Shown: positions 24,849 to 37,290, counted from the stretch's first letter. The stretch is DNA of 64,000 bases from Trachythela sp. YZ-2020 (GCA_016169945.1 JADLSH010000050.1:310001-374000), one strand, 5' to 3'. The notes: generated by a model from the letters alone, not told the origin. Made by a program: numbers and translations.

Positions 24849-26210
24849 ATGGAATCTGACGACAGCGATGTTTATAATATTATTGACATTGTTGATGAGG
24901 AAAATGATATTGCCAAGAGGGCATATATTTCTAAAGGAGATACGCCGGGAAAACCTGTGAACAAGTCACGAAGAGTTGCACGTACGGAGAATTCATCATC
25001 CAGTCGAGCTTTGTTTCAGAGTCCTGGAATGTCACCAAAGGTAAAAATTATACAAAGGTTTCATTTATAGCACTTGCTGTATATATGCAGATAAATATAA
25101 ATACAGTGTGTCAACTGTTGTTCAACTGAAAGTTATTTCTTATTTAATAATTGAATGTAGAATCGGTTTTATTTGTAGTTTCCTAGTAGAAAGATATACA
25201 GAAAGAGGAAACTTACTCCTACAATGCAAAGAAGTCTCCATTAAAATTTCACCAATGGATCTTTGAGGAAGACAAGGCATTTGTTGAGTTCATAGTGATT
25301 GCCAAAACAGATCCAAAATATGGAAAAAATGTCTGTTGGAGAGTGGCCAGCGTTTGGTAAAAAGAACAGTTTCTGGGACGACGGTGCCAAACATATTAAA
25401 TGTGGTACTTCTTCTAACATTCTCTTATCAAGTAAGTTAATGCTATTGTTAGATGTCTAATTCATTAATATATATATACAGGGATTTCAGAATTAGTTCA
25501 ATATAGACTGTTATGATAATAAATTAGCAGGCGGTAATGTGGATTTTAAGTTGTCTGTTATTGAAATTGTTACCGACAGGTCACAGTTGCCAGCGGTAAA
25601 GCTCATAGTAACCCAGCGGTAAAGTTCAAAGTAACCCAGCGGCTGCTGGCTTATTTTGAAAGCCCTTAGTATAAAAAGAGTAAGATCAAGGATGTTTTTT
25701 AAATATTATTCAATCATAGACATGATGTTACTTCATTCTTGTTTTCATGCCTTTTAAATAGATTGCCGTCTGCGATCACGAGTAACTGTTGTGTACAGGA
25801 AAAAGTTTGCAACATTGGAAGATGCTGAAATCCATTATGGTTTGACATTATCTGACAGTTTGGCCGAACTAGTGATTGATAAGAGGCCACCACCACCCTC
25901 AGCACCCCCATCACAACCACCGTTGGCACCACCACCACCCCCAGCACTCCCACCACCCTCGGCGCCACCACCACCATCGGCACCACCACCACCCTCGGCA
26001 CCACCACCACCCTCAGCACCACCACCACCCTCGCCACCACCACTACCACCCTCGGCACCACCACCACCACCCTCGGCACCCCTACCAACACCACCTTCTG
26101 CACTACCACCACCAACAACAAGTGATGCCCAACCATTACTTACAGTGGTGAATGTGTTTAAACTTGCTACACGTAGTTGTCTACAAAATGGTAATTTGAA
26201 AATTTGTTGA
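24849..26210 (+). pseudogene. Element 1 gene A: spliced gene of unknown function, decayed
   Basis: Exon 1 (24849-25039) starts ATG and encodes an acidic N-terminus ('MESDDSDVYNIIDIVDEE'), ending at a GTAAAA donor. Exon 2 (about 25180-25431) encodes 'FEEDKAFVEFIV' and, in another frame, 'EWPAFGKKNSFWDDGAKHI', ending at GTAAGT; at least two frameshifts break it. Exon 3 (from 25762) encodes 'RSRVTVVYRKKFATLEDAE', then a long proline-rich low-complexity run ('PPPPSAPP' repeats, about 25888-26120), and stops at 26210. The pattern of acidic N-terminus, F-V-E-F, F-W-D and R-V-T-V-x-x-R-K resembles repeated hypothetical proteins I associate with invertebrate genomes; I cannot name it. It could be a DNA-binding subunit of the element. 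Confidence 0.5.
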
Positions 26211-26482
26211 ACAAACCATTTGGCTTTGGCAAATAATGTAACATCTAACCATAATGTAACATGATGTAATATGATTGAAATAAAGTTTAATTCTGTTACA
26301 CCTTCCTGAATTGTTTGCACGGAAACTCCATCTACGAGCAAAATATAGACAGGAATTGTTTTCAAATCAGTTATGACTTATGGAGGTCGTCACTTCTCAC
26401 ATCCCCAATAAAACCCCCAGAGGCTCTGGCACCCAGGTTGTTACTAATTAGGTAGACAATATAATAAATACACACAGTGAAT

Positions 26483-26860
26483 CAGGGCCATTTTTAACTA
26501 ATGTACTGGAGGGGCCAAAGCCCCCCCAGTCCCCATGTTGCCCCCCCAGTAAGCTATTTTCGCCCCCCCAATGAAGGCCCTTTTGTCCAAAATATAAGCA
26601 AAAAAATGGGGGGAAACTGAGTTTAGAGGAAAGTTATGGTATTCTCACAACAAAACCTGGCTCCATTTAGATGGGATATATCAAAAATTGTCTCTGAAAA
26701 TGCAGGAAATCAAGCCACAGAGACTCAAGAATACAAAAAATTTCTGGGGGAGGACCCCCACACCCCCCTTAAGCTTCCCATACCTGTAACACACCACCTA
26801 CCTGTTACGTCCCCTTTCGATGATGGCCCCCCCACTGACGATTTCTTAAAAAAGGCCCTG
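26483..26860. mobile_element. hAT-type MITE, 378 bp, 8-bp TSD CAGTGAAT
   Basis: The ends CAGGGCCATTTTTAA and TTAAAAAAGGCCCTG are inverted complements with one mismatch. CAGTGAAT flanks both sides (26475-26482 and 26861-26868). The 8-bp duplication and C-A-G ends fit hAT. The interior has C-rich runs and no transposase. Inserted between the two convergent Element 1 genes. Confidence 0.92.
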
Positions 26861-26868
26861 CAGTGAAT

Positions 26869-27541
26869 TGTTTATGAAAACAATTTATTTATTTCATAAA
26901 ATTCAAGTTACAAATCATATCATAATTACAGTAGACCTGAAATAAGAAATGCATAAAATGTTTGAGAAATGTTGCACCATTTTCATTCAACCAAAACACA
27001 TGGGAGAATTAGGTTGATTAATTAAGAAAACGGTGCTTTTACTCTGCCTAGAGAAACCTACTGTCCTACTGATCATTTGTACCTCTAGATTTACATGTTA
27101 ACCTATTTATTTCCTGAAATTATAGATCCTAAAATTATGTACAATTATCTTAATTCCAAGTTAATGAATAATGTAAAAAACCCAACAAATAATCTAAATG
27201 TTCAATATAAAACTTTCAAATGTAAAACTTAAACTATGATGAAATACTGTATGTACTAATTAAAAGTACATGTATGATGTCTAAATTCTACAAATGTAAC
27301 ACTGTGCTTACCCTAGTAAATGCTTAGAAAAATATATTATCAATCATGAAACATGACATCATTACCTAAGCAATATACATGTTCAATACAATGCTACAAC
27401 AAAGTATTAGGTTAGGACTTAGCTGTTTATTCAACTAGATCATACTGAAAATCAAATTGAAAATTTCAAAGCATTTTTGTCTTTAACATTGTCTGGTTCA
27501 GATTCCACATTAAATTGTAAATCAAGCTTTGCCAATCTCCT
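26869..27541. other. Spacer between convergent Element 1 genes
   Basis: AT-rich and non-coding. Both genes end towards this region, so polyadenylation signals for them would lie here; AATAAA-like words occur but none is decisive. Confidence 0.4.
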
Positions 27542-28775
27542 CTACATGCAGCTTGCAATAGCACCTTGGTATCTTTGTTCATGCCAAGACCCAACAACAA
27601 CAAATTTTTCAGCATATAAAATCTCCCTGTTATCATCATCACCACCATCAAGATCACCAAGATTACCAGCACCATCAAGATCACCAGCACCATCAAGATC
27701 ACCAGCACCATCAAGATCACAATCACCACCAAGATCACCATCATCACCATCCTCTTCATCAAGACCATCGTCGTCTTCCCTGGAATCATCAGTCTCCTCT
27801 GTTACAGAATCTTCCACATCGAAAGTTTCATTCAACATGCGATGAACTGGAATACCCACCAAGCACACAGGATTTATTGGTTGTAGGGTACAGTTACATC
27901 CACTTTCCCCTTGTAAGTTTACTGGTGACAACACGTTGTCAAACTATTCATTAAAGTGCTTATAAACCCAAAATGGGTTTTTACTGGTTCGGATAGAACA
28001 TAAAAAGTTAGTTAATAAGTTCTAGATTAGTTTTTGGCTTAGACTTTTAGTTTCGGAGATATACAGGCTCAAAGTCGCTATTTTGGAAAAAAAGTAGCGT
28101 CTTCCGGGGGACTGGGTCCCAGGAACGTGTGTATTTAATTTTACTATAAAAACAATTACATTTGGATAAATCATCTTGAAAATTCGGCTATTTCTTGAGG
28201 AAAAAAACACATTTTTGAACTCAAACACATTTTTGAGTGTGTAAAGTAACCCTTCTAGTGGTTTGCATCGTCAATCGTGGAATATAGACGAAGGAATGGA
28301 TTTAAATGCGATTCAAAGTCGATCGTGGAGACGACCATGACACTTGATGACAGTAACTTATGTCTATAAATTCTGGGACATAGATGCCTCTTGCTTATAA
28401 AATTCTTTCGAAAGAAGAAATAAATGAACGAATGCAAGGGTTAAAAGTTTGTTGGAATGGAACTTAAACCTTTTACTGCATTTTATAGTCTTCATGCCTT
28501 CATGGACATGGGAATCGGTTGCATTTCATTTCTACACCTGCTTTAAAGTTGGTTCTCACTTTAGCAAGGAAGTTTGTTTCCCTACAAATTTTACATTCAA
28601 ATTTGCCCAAAATTTGGACATTTTCAAGAATAGTAACTGGTTAACTGCAACTGGCCAACCCACAATCTAATGAAATTGGCCCCCATGTATATTCTCACAG
28701 AACCTTTCATAGAAAGATTGGTTGGCAGATTGTCATCTTTGTCCATGTAACTGAAAGATTATCAATACACGGATA

Positions 28776-29282
28776 TCATAAACTGGATATATAGGTATAT
28801 ATATATGGAATTATTGTGACGATACTAAACATTAATTGCCACATAAATAGGCTTAGAATAATAATATTCATCTTTTGAGAATGTTTTAGTGGGGGAAACA
28901 TATCTAATTTAATAAGCCCAGTATGTGATCTGTAAAACTTCATACTTTCTATGACTTCTATTACAGTAGCTTTGCCTGTGTGGGCAGAGCAAACATGCTT
29001 CAACTTTGACATTAGATGTAAGATGTGTGGTATGAGAGTGATGTATGCTTTACTCATAGTGTACACACATCCAACTTTCTTGGCATGCCCACATAGCTGA
29101 TTTAAGTAACTCGGAAAGGTGCTTTTCTGTGCAGGTAAACCGACTTCCTCCCCATGGAGGAAAATGGATGTTGACCCCCTCCCGTACCAGATGTCCTTGC
29201 ACATTTTAGAAGTGGAATCTCTCCTTCCAGATGGGTAAAGTTCTTCCATGGTGGGAGTCTGGCTCTTTTCTAGGTAACCCAT
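28776..29282 (-). CDS. Unassigned open frame inside the TTAA element
   Basis: A 168-codon frame starting 'MGYLEKSQTPTMEELYP'. It includes 'SYLNQLCGHAKKVGC', a basic/Cys middle, and a hydrophobic C-terminus ('IILSLFMWQLMFSIVTIIPY') that could be a membrane segment. No transposase or other domain recognised. It may be a fragment of the element's own gene or chance. Confidence 0.25.
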   Translation of the reverse strand: MGYLEKSQTPTMEELYPSGRRDSTSKMCKDIWYGRGSTSIFLHGEEVGLPAQKSTFPSYLNQLCGHAKKVGCVYTMSKAYITLIPHILHLMSKLKHVCSAHTGKATVIEVIESMKFYRSHTGLIKLDMFPPLKHSQKMNIIILSLFMWQLMFSIVTIIPYIYTYISSL

Positions 29283-29326
29283 TACCCAAAAAGCAGCTAA
29301 AGTTTAGCCGATCCAATCAAGCGCAG

Positions 29327-29388
29327 TTAACCCATTAATTGGCAGTACTCTACCACCGATGAGTAAAATGTGCCAATTAATGGGTTAA
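29327..29388. repeat. 62-bp near-palindrome with TTAA ends
   Basis: The arms TTAACCCATTAATTGGCA and TGCCAATTAATGGGTTAA are exact complements around a 26-bp loop. It could be a tiny MITE flanked by TTAA or a structural part of the enclosing TTAA element. Confidence 0.7.
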
Positions 29389-31559
29389 GCCAATCCAATC
29401 GATCAAGGGGCTGAGCTATTAAAAGTGAACTTGCCCCCAAGAGACAATAGAGTCACACTGCAACATATATTGATAAAGATGTTTAATAAATATTTAATTA
29501 AAAATGTTAATTCATCTTTCACTGATGGTTCCAGTTTACTTCACTGATAATCTAGATGAAATCACAAACAAATAGTTTAATGGGCTATACAATGTTCAAG
29601 TGTATCTCTCTATTTAGGGAATTTTCTGTTAGCCTCTCTAAGGTTCTTCAACATAGGTGGCTTAGGGACCAAGGCCTAACTGCAGAAATGCCTGATACTC
29701 AGGTTAAGGTGGTTCCACTAGTGGGACAGTGCAGCACTTGGTCATCAACTTTGTGCCAAATACATTAAACGTATCAATTAAACGTATATCATCAGTATCT
29801 CACTGTCATATAAAACATGTGACATTGACCACATGTGTAGGATAATACAAGACATTGAAAGTCCACATATAAAGTAGGTTGAAGTCTAAAAGTAGAATGG
29901 CCTATTAATTTATATTAGTTAAATACCATAAAGGCATTAAAGTTGTGATAATTTCCACATTGAAACATATATGATATATTATTCTATAACAGCAGTATGT
30001 AATCTCTCAGAGGTAGAAGCACTTCGATCGATTTGTGCGTCAACAAACAACGTTGAACACCGGACATGTCCGGCGCAGAACCTTTCATCCATACTGGCTT
30101 CAATGACATTGTATAACTAAGCAAATAATATGCACATTTAGGTGATATGATTCAACGTTAAATATCCAAAGTTCATACGCGCGAATAGACATCATTGCAT
30201 TTGTTAAAATCACAGCTTACCTGTATGTTGATTCCTGTCCTATGTTGGGACAACTGGGTACATTTGTCTTTGTTTATAGATCGATAACTATGGCCTGTAT
30301 TTGCCACCAAATGTCTCAGTCGATGAGTTTCGGTGCCCTCTTTTCTATCGGTTTAAAGCCGCAATAGGTGATTTATCATCCAAAAAAGGTGTCAGATAGC
30401 TAGATATATTACTGTTGGTACTTTCTGTGTAAGATCATGCACAAACGAAACATCGTTTAGACAAAATATGCAAAAAAAAACCAAGATATCGATATCTTCG
30501 CCATATATTTCTTAGTTGTTTATCAAAGTTGGGTTCCTGGGATCCAGGCCCCTTGGTGATATTTTTGGTCGCGCTACTTTTTTTCAGAAAATGGCAAAAT
30601 TTGCCTGTTTGAGCCTTTATATCTCCGAAACTAAAAGTCTAAGCCAAAAACTAATCTAGAACTTACTAACTAACTTTTCATACCTTATCCGAATCAATAA
30701 AAACCCATTTTGGGTTTATAAGCACTTTAACAGTATCCGAATCTCGAGGTTGAACTGCTTGAGAAGGTGGTGTTGGCAGAATATCAAAATCCCATAAAAT
30801 AACATTATAAAAGACAATATTTTGTCCTTTTTCATCTATCCGAGGATCATTGAGGTCCGAGAACTACAAGATATGATAACAATATTGGTAGTGTAGTAAA
30901 GACTAAATTGTAGTAAATAGCAACAAAATAAAGCTTCTCTATAAACTGTACAGTAACTGGATTCCCAGCCATAAAAATGCATAAAAATTTGAAAATTGAC
31001 AGCACAAATATTATATTATTGCCAACGTTGGTTCAACAAGCCCAGAAATCTGAAATTAAAAAGCAAAAACGGGCTTTGATGAAGGTGAAGCCTGAAAGTC
31101 AAAGTGAAAGTAACCTATAATTGCTTCGCTAAATATTTGCTTTTATTTTAATACATGACATTATTTTGTAATTTTTAATACGTTTCACGATTAAAACAAA
31201 TACCTACCTTCAAAATACAACTGGAATGTATCTCTATCTGTACGGGACTACTGCTATCGGCGAACATTTCGTCAACTTTTATGCCATTAACAGTTGCTGG
31301 ACAAATAGCGATTCTTCTGATGTCCAAACTATCCAAAAAACTGATGTGAATCTCACAACATTCAAACTGAACACACGATAACCCATTGGGAACCAGCAGC
31401 ATAGGCTCCGACGACACACAATGAACAAAAATAAGCTCATGTCCTTCCAAAACTGAAGCTTTATGGCCGCGAATTGGGCTTATAAAATCCGCCATATTTC
31501 TCACTCCTGTTGTGTTGATAGCGACAACCAAGCGAATAATAGAATAGCCGAGCGCGCTC

Positions 31560-32857
31560 GTCCGAAAAATGAATAATAAATAATTAACCGCAAAGCATCA
31601 CGGTATAGTCACCATTCCTCCTCTGAGGCGCCACCATGGTTGGCACGGAGCGGGAAAATTTTGATGTCCCATGTCTTCCCTGCCTCTTTTGTTAAGCCCT
31701 TTCATTAATATATACGATTTCAAATACTTCTAGTTTCGAATTCAAATAATTCGCTGCAATTTTCTTTAAATGCAGTTCTTTTCGGGGGAGTGGAAAGCTA
31801 TTCGTCCCCCCTTTGAAATTTTGGTTCAAAAAGATTTTATAAGTTTCTCGCTTCTGTTTAGCTCCTGGTTTAGCTTAAGAAAACCAGAAAATACAATATT
31901 ACGCAGGAACTTACAAAATCGTTTCGCGAGAATTTTTCACCCCCCTGTCATCTAGCCCACGCGGTGTTTTCGTGAAGATTGCGCGTGACTTTCAAATTAC
32001 TTTGAACAATATATTTTTTATTCATGTTTAAAAAACTCTTTGGGTGATTTGTTCCAAGATATTTGGAGTTTTATATTCAATTTTGTCGATTGGAACTTTT
32101 CTAAATACGTTTGAAGACGAAAAAATGTGATAAATCGAGAAGAGAAGCGGCGAGACATTGCACCGGAGCGATAATTGAGCAAAATATCGATTCTAGAAAT
32201 ATCGAAGATAAACACACTGCACTACTTCAAAATCTGACGAAACTTGGTAATTGGATTATTCTTTAGTCAACTATCATTATGTTCAGGTACAACTTGTGGA
32301 TAATATTTGCGAGGCTCGGTGATAAAAAGCAAATAAAACTGCAAAGTATGGCTGAAATCGTGTTTTGGCGGGGGGGTAAGTGAAATTAACTGTATTATAT
32401 CTCAACAAAACAATATCAATCCTCATGAAATCTTTTAGTATTATATTGAAATAAGTATAGTTTTTTATCCTGTGACAAAAGATTTAGGAAATAAGAAAAT
32501 ATAGCCTTTCTAAGGTGTATGAAGTTATGTGATGTATAATTAGCAGTTGACGTGGGATGTGCATAGTCATTTTCTTGTAAAATATTATACCTAGACACAT
32601 TTCACTCTCAAATGACCACCCCTAAAAGTGACCACTCTAAACGCTATAAGCACTTCAGAAAGTCAGTAGCTTTCATGGTTCAGGGTATAGAACTATGTCG
32701 ATAGTGCTCTTTCTGGGCGTGGTCATTTTCAGGCATTTCGCCCCGGATATGGGTTTTGGCACATATGCCACGTTGTCCGTCATGTCATTTTACCCTAAAA
32801 CAGTTGAGATTATCTGTCCTAAATGAAATGCACACAAACTAATTACAGGTCCTAGAC
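31560..32857 (-). repeat. Element 1 right terminal inverted repeat
   Basis: The inverted partner of 14062-15170. It is longer by a segment (about 31680-31930) absent from the left arm. The ATG of gene B lies about 65 bp inside its inner edge. Confidence 0.85.
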
Positions 32858-33417
32858 TAATAAAGAATTGAGGCCAGCCTCTTTCATGGCATTCTGGTAA
32901 GACAATTGAGGAAAAATGATACGGAGCGCTCGTTCTTGCAGCTTCTCAAGCTGTATCGTCCACAAATTTCCAAAGATCCACACCTGATACATCAAGATAA
33001 TTAATCATGATCGTAAAAAACCAGGGTCCCAGTTTGGTGCCCTGGTGCACACCAACCAGAATGGTATCCCACTCTGAATAGCAGTCGTAGCACAACTTCA
33101 CTCTTTGTTTGCGGTCTTATAGGAAATCAGTTTTCCAGCACAGCATCCCAGGGAGAAGATAAAGTTTGGACAGCTTTTTTCTTAAGATATTATGATCGAC
33201 TGGATCGAAAGCTTTCTTAAATCAAAAAGGACAACTCTAACCGTTGACCCAGTTTCTTCCACGCATGAAACATGCTAATTCACGCATGTGTTGTGGATGA
33301 CTTTGGGAAATTTCCAAATTGATTGCCGTCGATTTCCTTCAGAACTGCAGGTTTGACAAACTCTTCAACCACAAAGTCTTCACCGACCTTGGACAAGACT
33401 GGTGTTAATGAGATTAA

Positions 33418-35933
33418 TAATATAATTTTTATTACCACCTTTGGCAAAGAATTACAGTGGTATTACAATTAAAAGATTTTCTATAGTATAAAAACGTAAG
33501 TTCTATATTTACATATGAAAAAAAATTACTAATTAATTTACGATAATAATGATATGGAATGAAGGAATATTTGTGCCTGTCCGTGCGGGAGATTGGCGCC
33601 ATTAGTGGGTTTGAGGTTGTTCTTATGTTCTTAAATCATATTTACGCTCAGTAGCCTCGTTAATAAACCTTCTACACGGATGACCCTCTGAATCGCGAAT
33701 ATTTTTATATTCTTTACGTGTTACTGTGTTCCTCCTTGAGGTCAGAGATTCGATTGCATTTCTCGGTAAGCCGATGATATCCAAACAACGATTTTGAACC
33801 CTTTCAATATCTTCGTTAAGGTAGTCAGGCAAACCTGCCCAGATTGGCGCTGCATACTTCAGTAAGGGTCTTATCTTGGAACAGTAGGCTGTAAGTCCAA
33901 TATGCCTTGGGAGATTTGCTTTCCTACATGCCCGCACAAAGTAAATTATTTTACTCGCTTTCTTGACTATAGCAGATACATGTGAGTTCCATTTAAGATC
34001 ATTCTGAACAGTAACCCCAAGAAGTTTGAATTTTGTGACTCTTTCAATTGTTGTACCGCTTATACTGAGAGGTGGGGGGACAGGGCCTGACCTCGTAAAG
34101 CTTATCCATATTTCTTTAGTCTTATCAACATTCACCTCCATTATGTTCTCAGTTGCCCAATCTTCCAGGAAGTTCACTGCCTCTTGCATTTAGCTGTCGT
34201 ATCCAGCAGAGACAAATTCATATTGACTACAATCATCAGCATACTTGCATGTTGTAATTGAAAGTTCACTTGATGTGCAATCTTCCATATCGTTAATATA
34301 TACATTGAATAGCGTAGGCGGTATGACACCGCCTTGGGGGACACCAGCTGGCACTGTTTCAATTCTGGAAAGAACACCTGGAAGCTTAACTTGCTGTGTC
34401 CGATTAATCAGAAAACTCTGACACCATAACCAAAAGGACTTACTCACCCCCATACTATAGCCAGCTTTGTCAAGAGGATCTCATGATCAACAAGATCAAA
34501 CGCCTTCCTGAAGTCAAACAGCGCATGCACAGTACTACATACACTGCCTAGGTCAGTAGCATCATACCAATCTTGAGTTATGCTAGTCAGCGCGCTGACC
34601 GTTGATCTCCCCCTCGTGAATGCTGGTTTACATTCTGCTTGATTTCGCTGTAGTTGTATATTTTCCAAGACTTTGGCGACTTCTGAAATCTGTCTGAAAT
34701 CAGAACTTAAGTCCACAGGGTTTTCTACTTTCGGAATGGGGCTAATTAACGCATGTTTATAGCAGCTTGGATATTTACATTGCAATATACTGGGGCAGAT
34801 AATTTCAAGAATAACTGGAGTCCAAGCTGGAACACCATCATTACCTGTTGCTTTTTTAGGATTAAATATTGATTTGACTTGTCCGGTAATGGTGGTGCTT
34901 GGTTCCGTTGGTAGATCACTAACCGTCGATAGATTCGTTTGTCGAGTAGCTTATTCGCGATTGACTCTATACACTTAAACCATTTCTTTGGGTTAGAGGA
35001 ACGAGCAGAGCTTGCCTTTGTCTTGCTTTAATCTGGGATTTAATATATGGTGTCATCCACTCTTTATCGTTTGGATGCATACTCGCTTCATCAGAGTACA
35101 TGTGACCAAAGCGATTTCGATAATTTTGTTAAAACATTCTACCTTGTCGTCTACATCGATTGCATCATAAACAGTCTCCCAATTTTCCAAATTGAGCGCA
35201 AGGCCTAACGCTCTCATATTCTCTGGACGTAATGATCTAACAGATCTAAATATCGTCTTACTTTGACTTTCCTGATTTAAAGGTGCAAAAAGATACATTG
35301 ATGGTCTGATCGGCCCAAGGGAGGAAGATGTTGTACTTTGTTGTAAAGTTTTGAGATGTTGGTAAGGAGTTGATCTAGTATGTTTGCGCCACGGGTAGGG
35401 GCGTGCACTACCTTACGTAGACTAAACCTCGGGCATATTTGACTTGGATTTAAATTATTAAAGTCCCCAGTAATGACTATGCCTGCTGAGGGTCTCTCTT
35501 TAAGCATAGAATCATGACATTTAGCCAGATAGTCAATAAATTCCTTGGCTTCGTTGGCGGACTTTCCCTGGGGGAAATATATTCCAGCAGTTATTATACA
35601 ACTATAAGGTCTTGGCAGTCTAGTCGGATTGTGCAAAAGCCAAAGCACTTCCTTATCGCCTGTTAGAGTTATGTATATAAGCAAGGATACCGCCCCCAGG
35701 AGTAGACTGTCTTTGCGGAACGCATTAAAAGATCGACCAATATTAATAGCGGACGAAGGAATACAATCTGATAGCCATGATTCCGTCACAATAGTAATGC
35801 TAGCATTGTTTAATTCTACAGCACTCATAAGTTCGTCAATTTTGTTAGTTACGTTACAGGCATTGGTGACAAGGAAAGAAGGCAGTTTTGATTTAACTTT
35901 GGTACCTGTATTAACATAAATGCAATTGGGCGA
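33418..35933 (-). mobile_element. Inner LINE, minus strand, inserted in the outer LINE
   Basis: The 5' end at ~35933 encodes 'NCIYVNTGTKVKSKLPSF', then an endonuclease ('IVITGDFNNLNPSQI', 'TRGANILDQLLTNISKL', 'PPLGRSDHQCI'). The RT follows ('RGRSTVSALTSI', 'DFRKAFDLVDHEILL', 'VPAGVPQGGVIPPTLFNVYI') with an intact Y-A-D-D box at about 34230, then the C-terminus at 33623 ('GHPCRRFINEATERKYDL'). The 3' end lies at the AT-rich 33418-33470. Frameshifts separate 35277, 35053, 34444, 34190 and 33623. It is a different family from the outer LINE (Y-A-D-D against V-D-D). Confidence 0.85.
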
Positions 35934-36094
35934 AGGCGCTTGTTGACGTCTCGTATGGGCTTTTGCTTTGGCACCGGGATAATATCTGCTTCCTTCCATT
36001 GTTTTGGTAAGAGGGCTTCACGAAAGGAGCAGTTTAAAATATCCTTCACCGGATCGGCGAACAAGTCAGCATTCTCTTTTAAAAGCCAGGTCGG

Positions 36095-36160
36095 TGTTAT
36101 GTTCCTTGTATATCTCAAGGATTGATAAGGATTCAAATACAAACACAACTGTAAAATTGC
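36095..36160. repeat. Truncated LTR of the Gypsy element
   Basis: Identical or nearly so to the first 66 bp of 38945-39106 and in the same orientation. The remaining ~96 bp are replaced by the inverted pol segment. Confidence 0.92.
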
Positions 36161-36163
36161 ACC

Positions 36164-37290
36164 ACGATACCAGCTGCTCTTCGTGATAGAGTCAGAGCAG
36201 AACTAGATGAAATGGAAAGAGATGAACTTCCAAGTACACCTAATCACTTCTAACCTTCCAGCTACCGAGTCCAAGTTAGAGGAGATTAGGAAAGCGACCA
36301 ACGAAGACAAGCAACTGAACGATCTAAAAGAAACAATCCTGTCAGGATGGCCAGAAAGAAGATCTCAAGTGAACGAAAGCATACGAGAATACTGGAACAT
36401 TAGAGACGAACTGTCTGTAATAGATGATATAATTTTCAAGAGCGACCGCATAGTTGTACCATCAACAATGAGAAAAGAGATGTTAGAGAAGATACACCAA
36501 GGCCACATGGGAATAGAGAAATCCAAGAGAAGAGGCAGAGATGTACTCTATTGGCCAGGAATGAATTCTCAAATCACCGATATGGTAACAAAGTGTTCTA
36601 TCTGTCAAGAACATAGAAGAGAAAACGCGAAAGAACCGATGATTCCATTCAGAGTACCGGACAACCCATGGGAGATGGTTGCCACAGATTTGTTTACATT
36701 AGATAATTTGGATTATCTACTGATGGTTGATTATTACTCAAGATTCTTTGAAGTGTCCAAGCTACCGAACTCCAAGAGTGCGACAATCATCACCCACACA
36801 AAGTCAATCTTTGCGAGACATGGGATTCCATCAGAAGTTATCAGTGACAATGGACCACAATATGCCTCTGGTGAATTCAAACAGTTTGCCGATAAGTGGG
36901 AATTCAAGCACACTACTGTCAGTCCGCTAAATCCACAAGCAAATGGTCTAGTGGAAAGAGCTGTTCAAACCGTGAAAAATCTCTTGATCAAAGCAAAGAA
37001 GGATGGCAAAGATTCGTACATTAGTCTGCTGGAGTACAGAAACACCCCTATTGATGGTATTGCATCACCTGCTCAACTTCTGATGAACAGAAGACTTCGC
37101 ACAACGATACCCACCACAGCAGCACAACTTCAACCGAGAATCATTGACCACAACAAAGTCAAGATGATGCTACATCTCAAACAAGAGAAACAAAAAATCC
37201 ACTATGATCAACATACAAAGTCTCTTCCTGAGATCAAGAAAGGAGATAGAATCAGAGTCAGGATGAAAGGACTTTGGAAACCTGGTATTG
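36164..37290 (+). pseudogene. Gypsy integrase fragment, inverted relative to gag
   Basis: It begins with a copy of the pol stretch 'IPAALRDRVRAELDEMER' (also on the minus strand at about 37396-37453) and jumps into integrase. The integrase has an H-H-C-C zinc domain ('HQGHMG', 'CSICQ'), then a catalytic D in 'VATDLFTLD', D in 'ISDNGPQY' and E in 'NGLVERAV' (D,D,E all present), and a C-terminal basic domain ('MKGLWKPGIV'). Integrase joins the cDNA to host DNA. The reading frame is otherwise open, so the copy is young, but it is cut off from gag and lacks RT and RNase H. Confidence 0.88.

Larger units (their letters stand above)
27955..30726. mobile_element. TTAA-flanked DNA transposon inside gene B
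   Basis: TTAA flanks both sides (27951-27954 and 30727-30730). The ends AGTGCTTATAAACCCAAAAT and their complement match exactly, and inverted similarity extends about 200-250 bp (to ~28200 on the left and from ~30480 on the right). TTAA duplication is typical of piggyBac-like and some other superfamilies. No piggyBac transposase is visible; one unassigned minus-strand frame (28776-29282) lies inside. The host frame on both sides is contiguous once the insert is removed, which proves the insertion point. Confidence 0.88.
27542..31495 (-). pseudogene. Element 1 gene B: two-exon gene of unknown function, split by a TTAA transposon
   Basis: Exon 1 (31495-31208) begins 'MADFISPIRGHKASVLEG' and ends at AAG|GTAGGT, phase 0. 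Exon 2 begins at 30863 after CTTGTAG with 'FSDLNDPRIDEKG' and runs to 30731 ('QPRDSDTV'). There the element 27955-30726 interrupts it at a TTAA. The same frame resumes at 27950, meets TAG within three codons, then continues 'FDNVLSPVNLQGESGCNCTL', an Asp-rich repeat ('DLDGAGDLDGAG', about 27660-27715) and 'FVVVGSWHEQRYQGAI', and stops at 27542. Without the insertion and the TAG the product would be about 280 residues. No known domain recognised. Its start lies just inside the right TIR, which may carry its promoter. Confidence 0.6.
14062..32857. mobile_element. Element 1: long-TIR DNA transposon, core ~6.6 kb, with four later insertions
   Basis: The ends GTCTAGGACCTGTAAT and the reverse complement of the right end match with rare differences. 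TA flanks both (14060-14061 and 32858-32859), a 2-bp duplication; a 3-bp ATA reading is also possible. The terminal inverted repeats extend about 1.1 kb on the left and 1.3 kb on the right. It interrupts an outer LINE whose halves lie on either side. Removing the hAT (15554-20383), the LINE (about 20425-24570), the hAT MITE (26483-26860) and the TTAA element (27955-30726) leaves about 6.6 kb. The remainder holds two convergent decayed spliced genes, at 24849-26210 (+) and 27542-31495 (-). I recognise neither as a known transposase. The superfamily is unassigned. Confidence 0.75.

Noticed and set aside
25714..26365. Val-, Gly- and His-rich open frames opposite or overlapping the proline-rich exon
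   Set aside because: Shadows of a CCA/CCC-rich low-complexity run. The plus-strand frame has the splice acceptor and upstream conserved residues, so only that one is kept.
27477..27845. Plus-strand Ser/Pro/Arg-rich frame that looks like an SR-type protein
   Set aside because: It is the antisense of the Asp-rich repeat in gene B; the minus frame is contiguous with exon 2 across the TTAA insertion.
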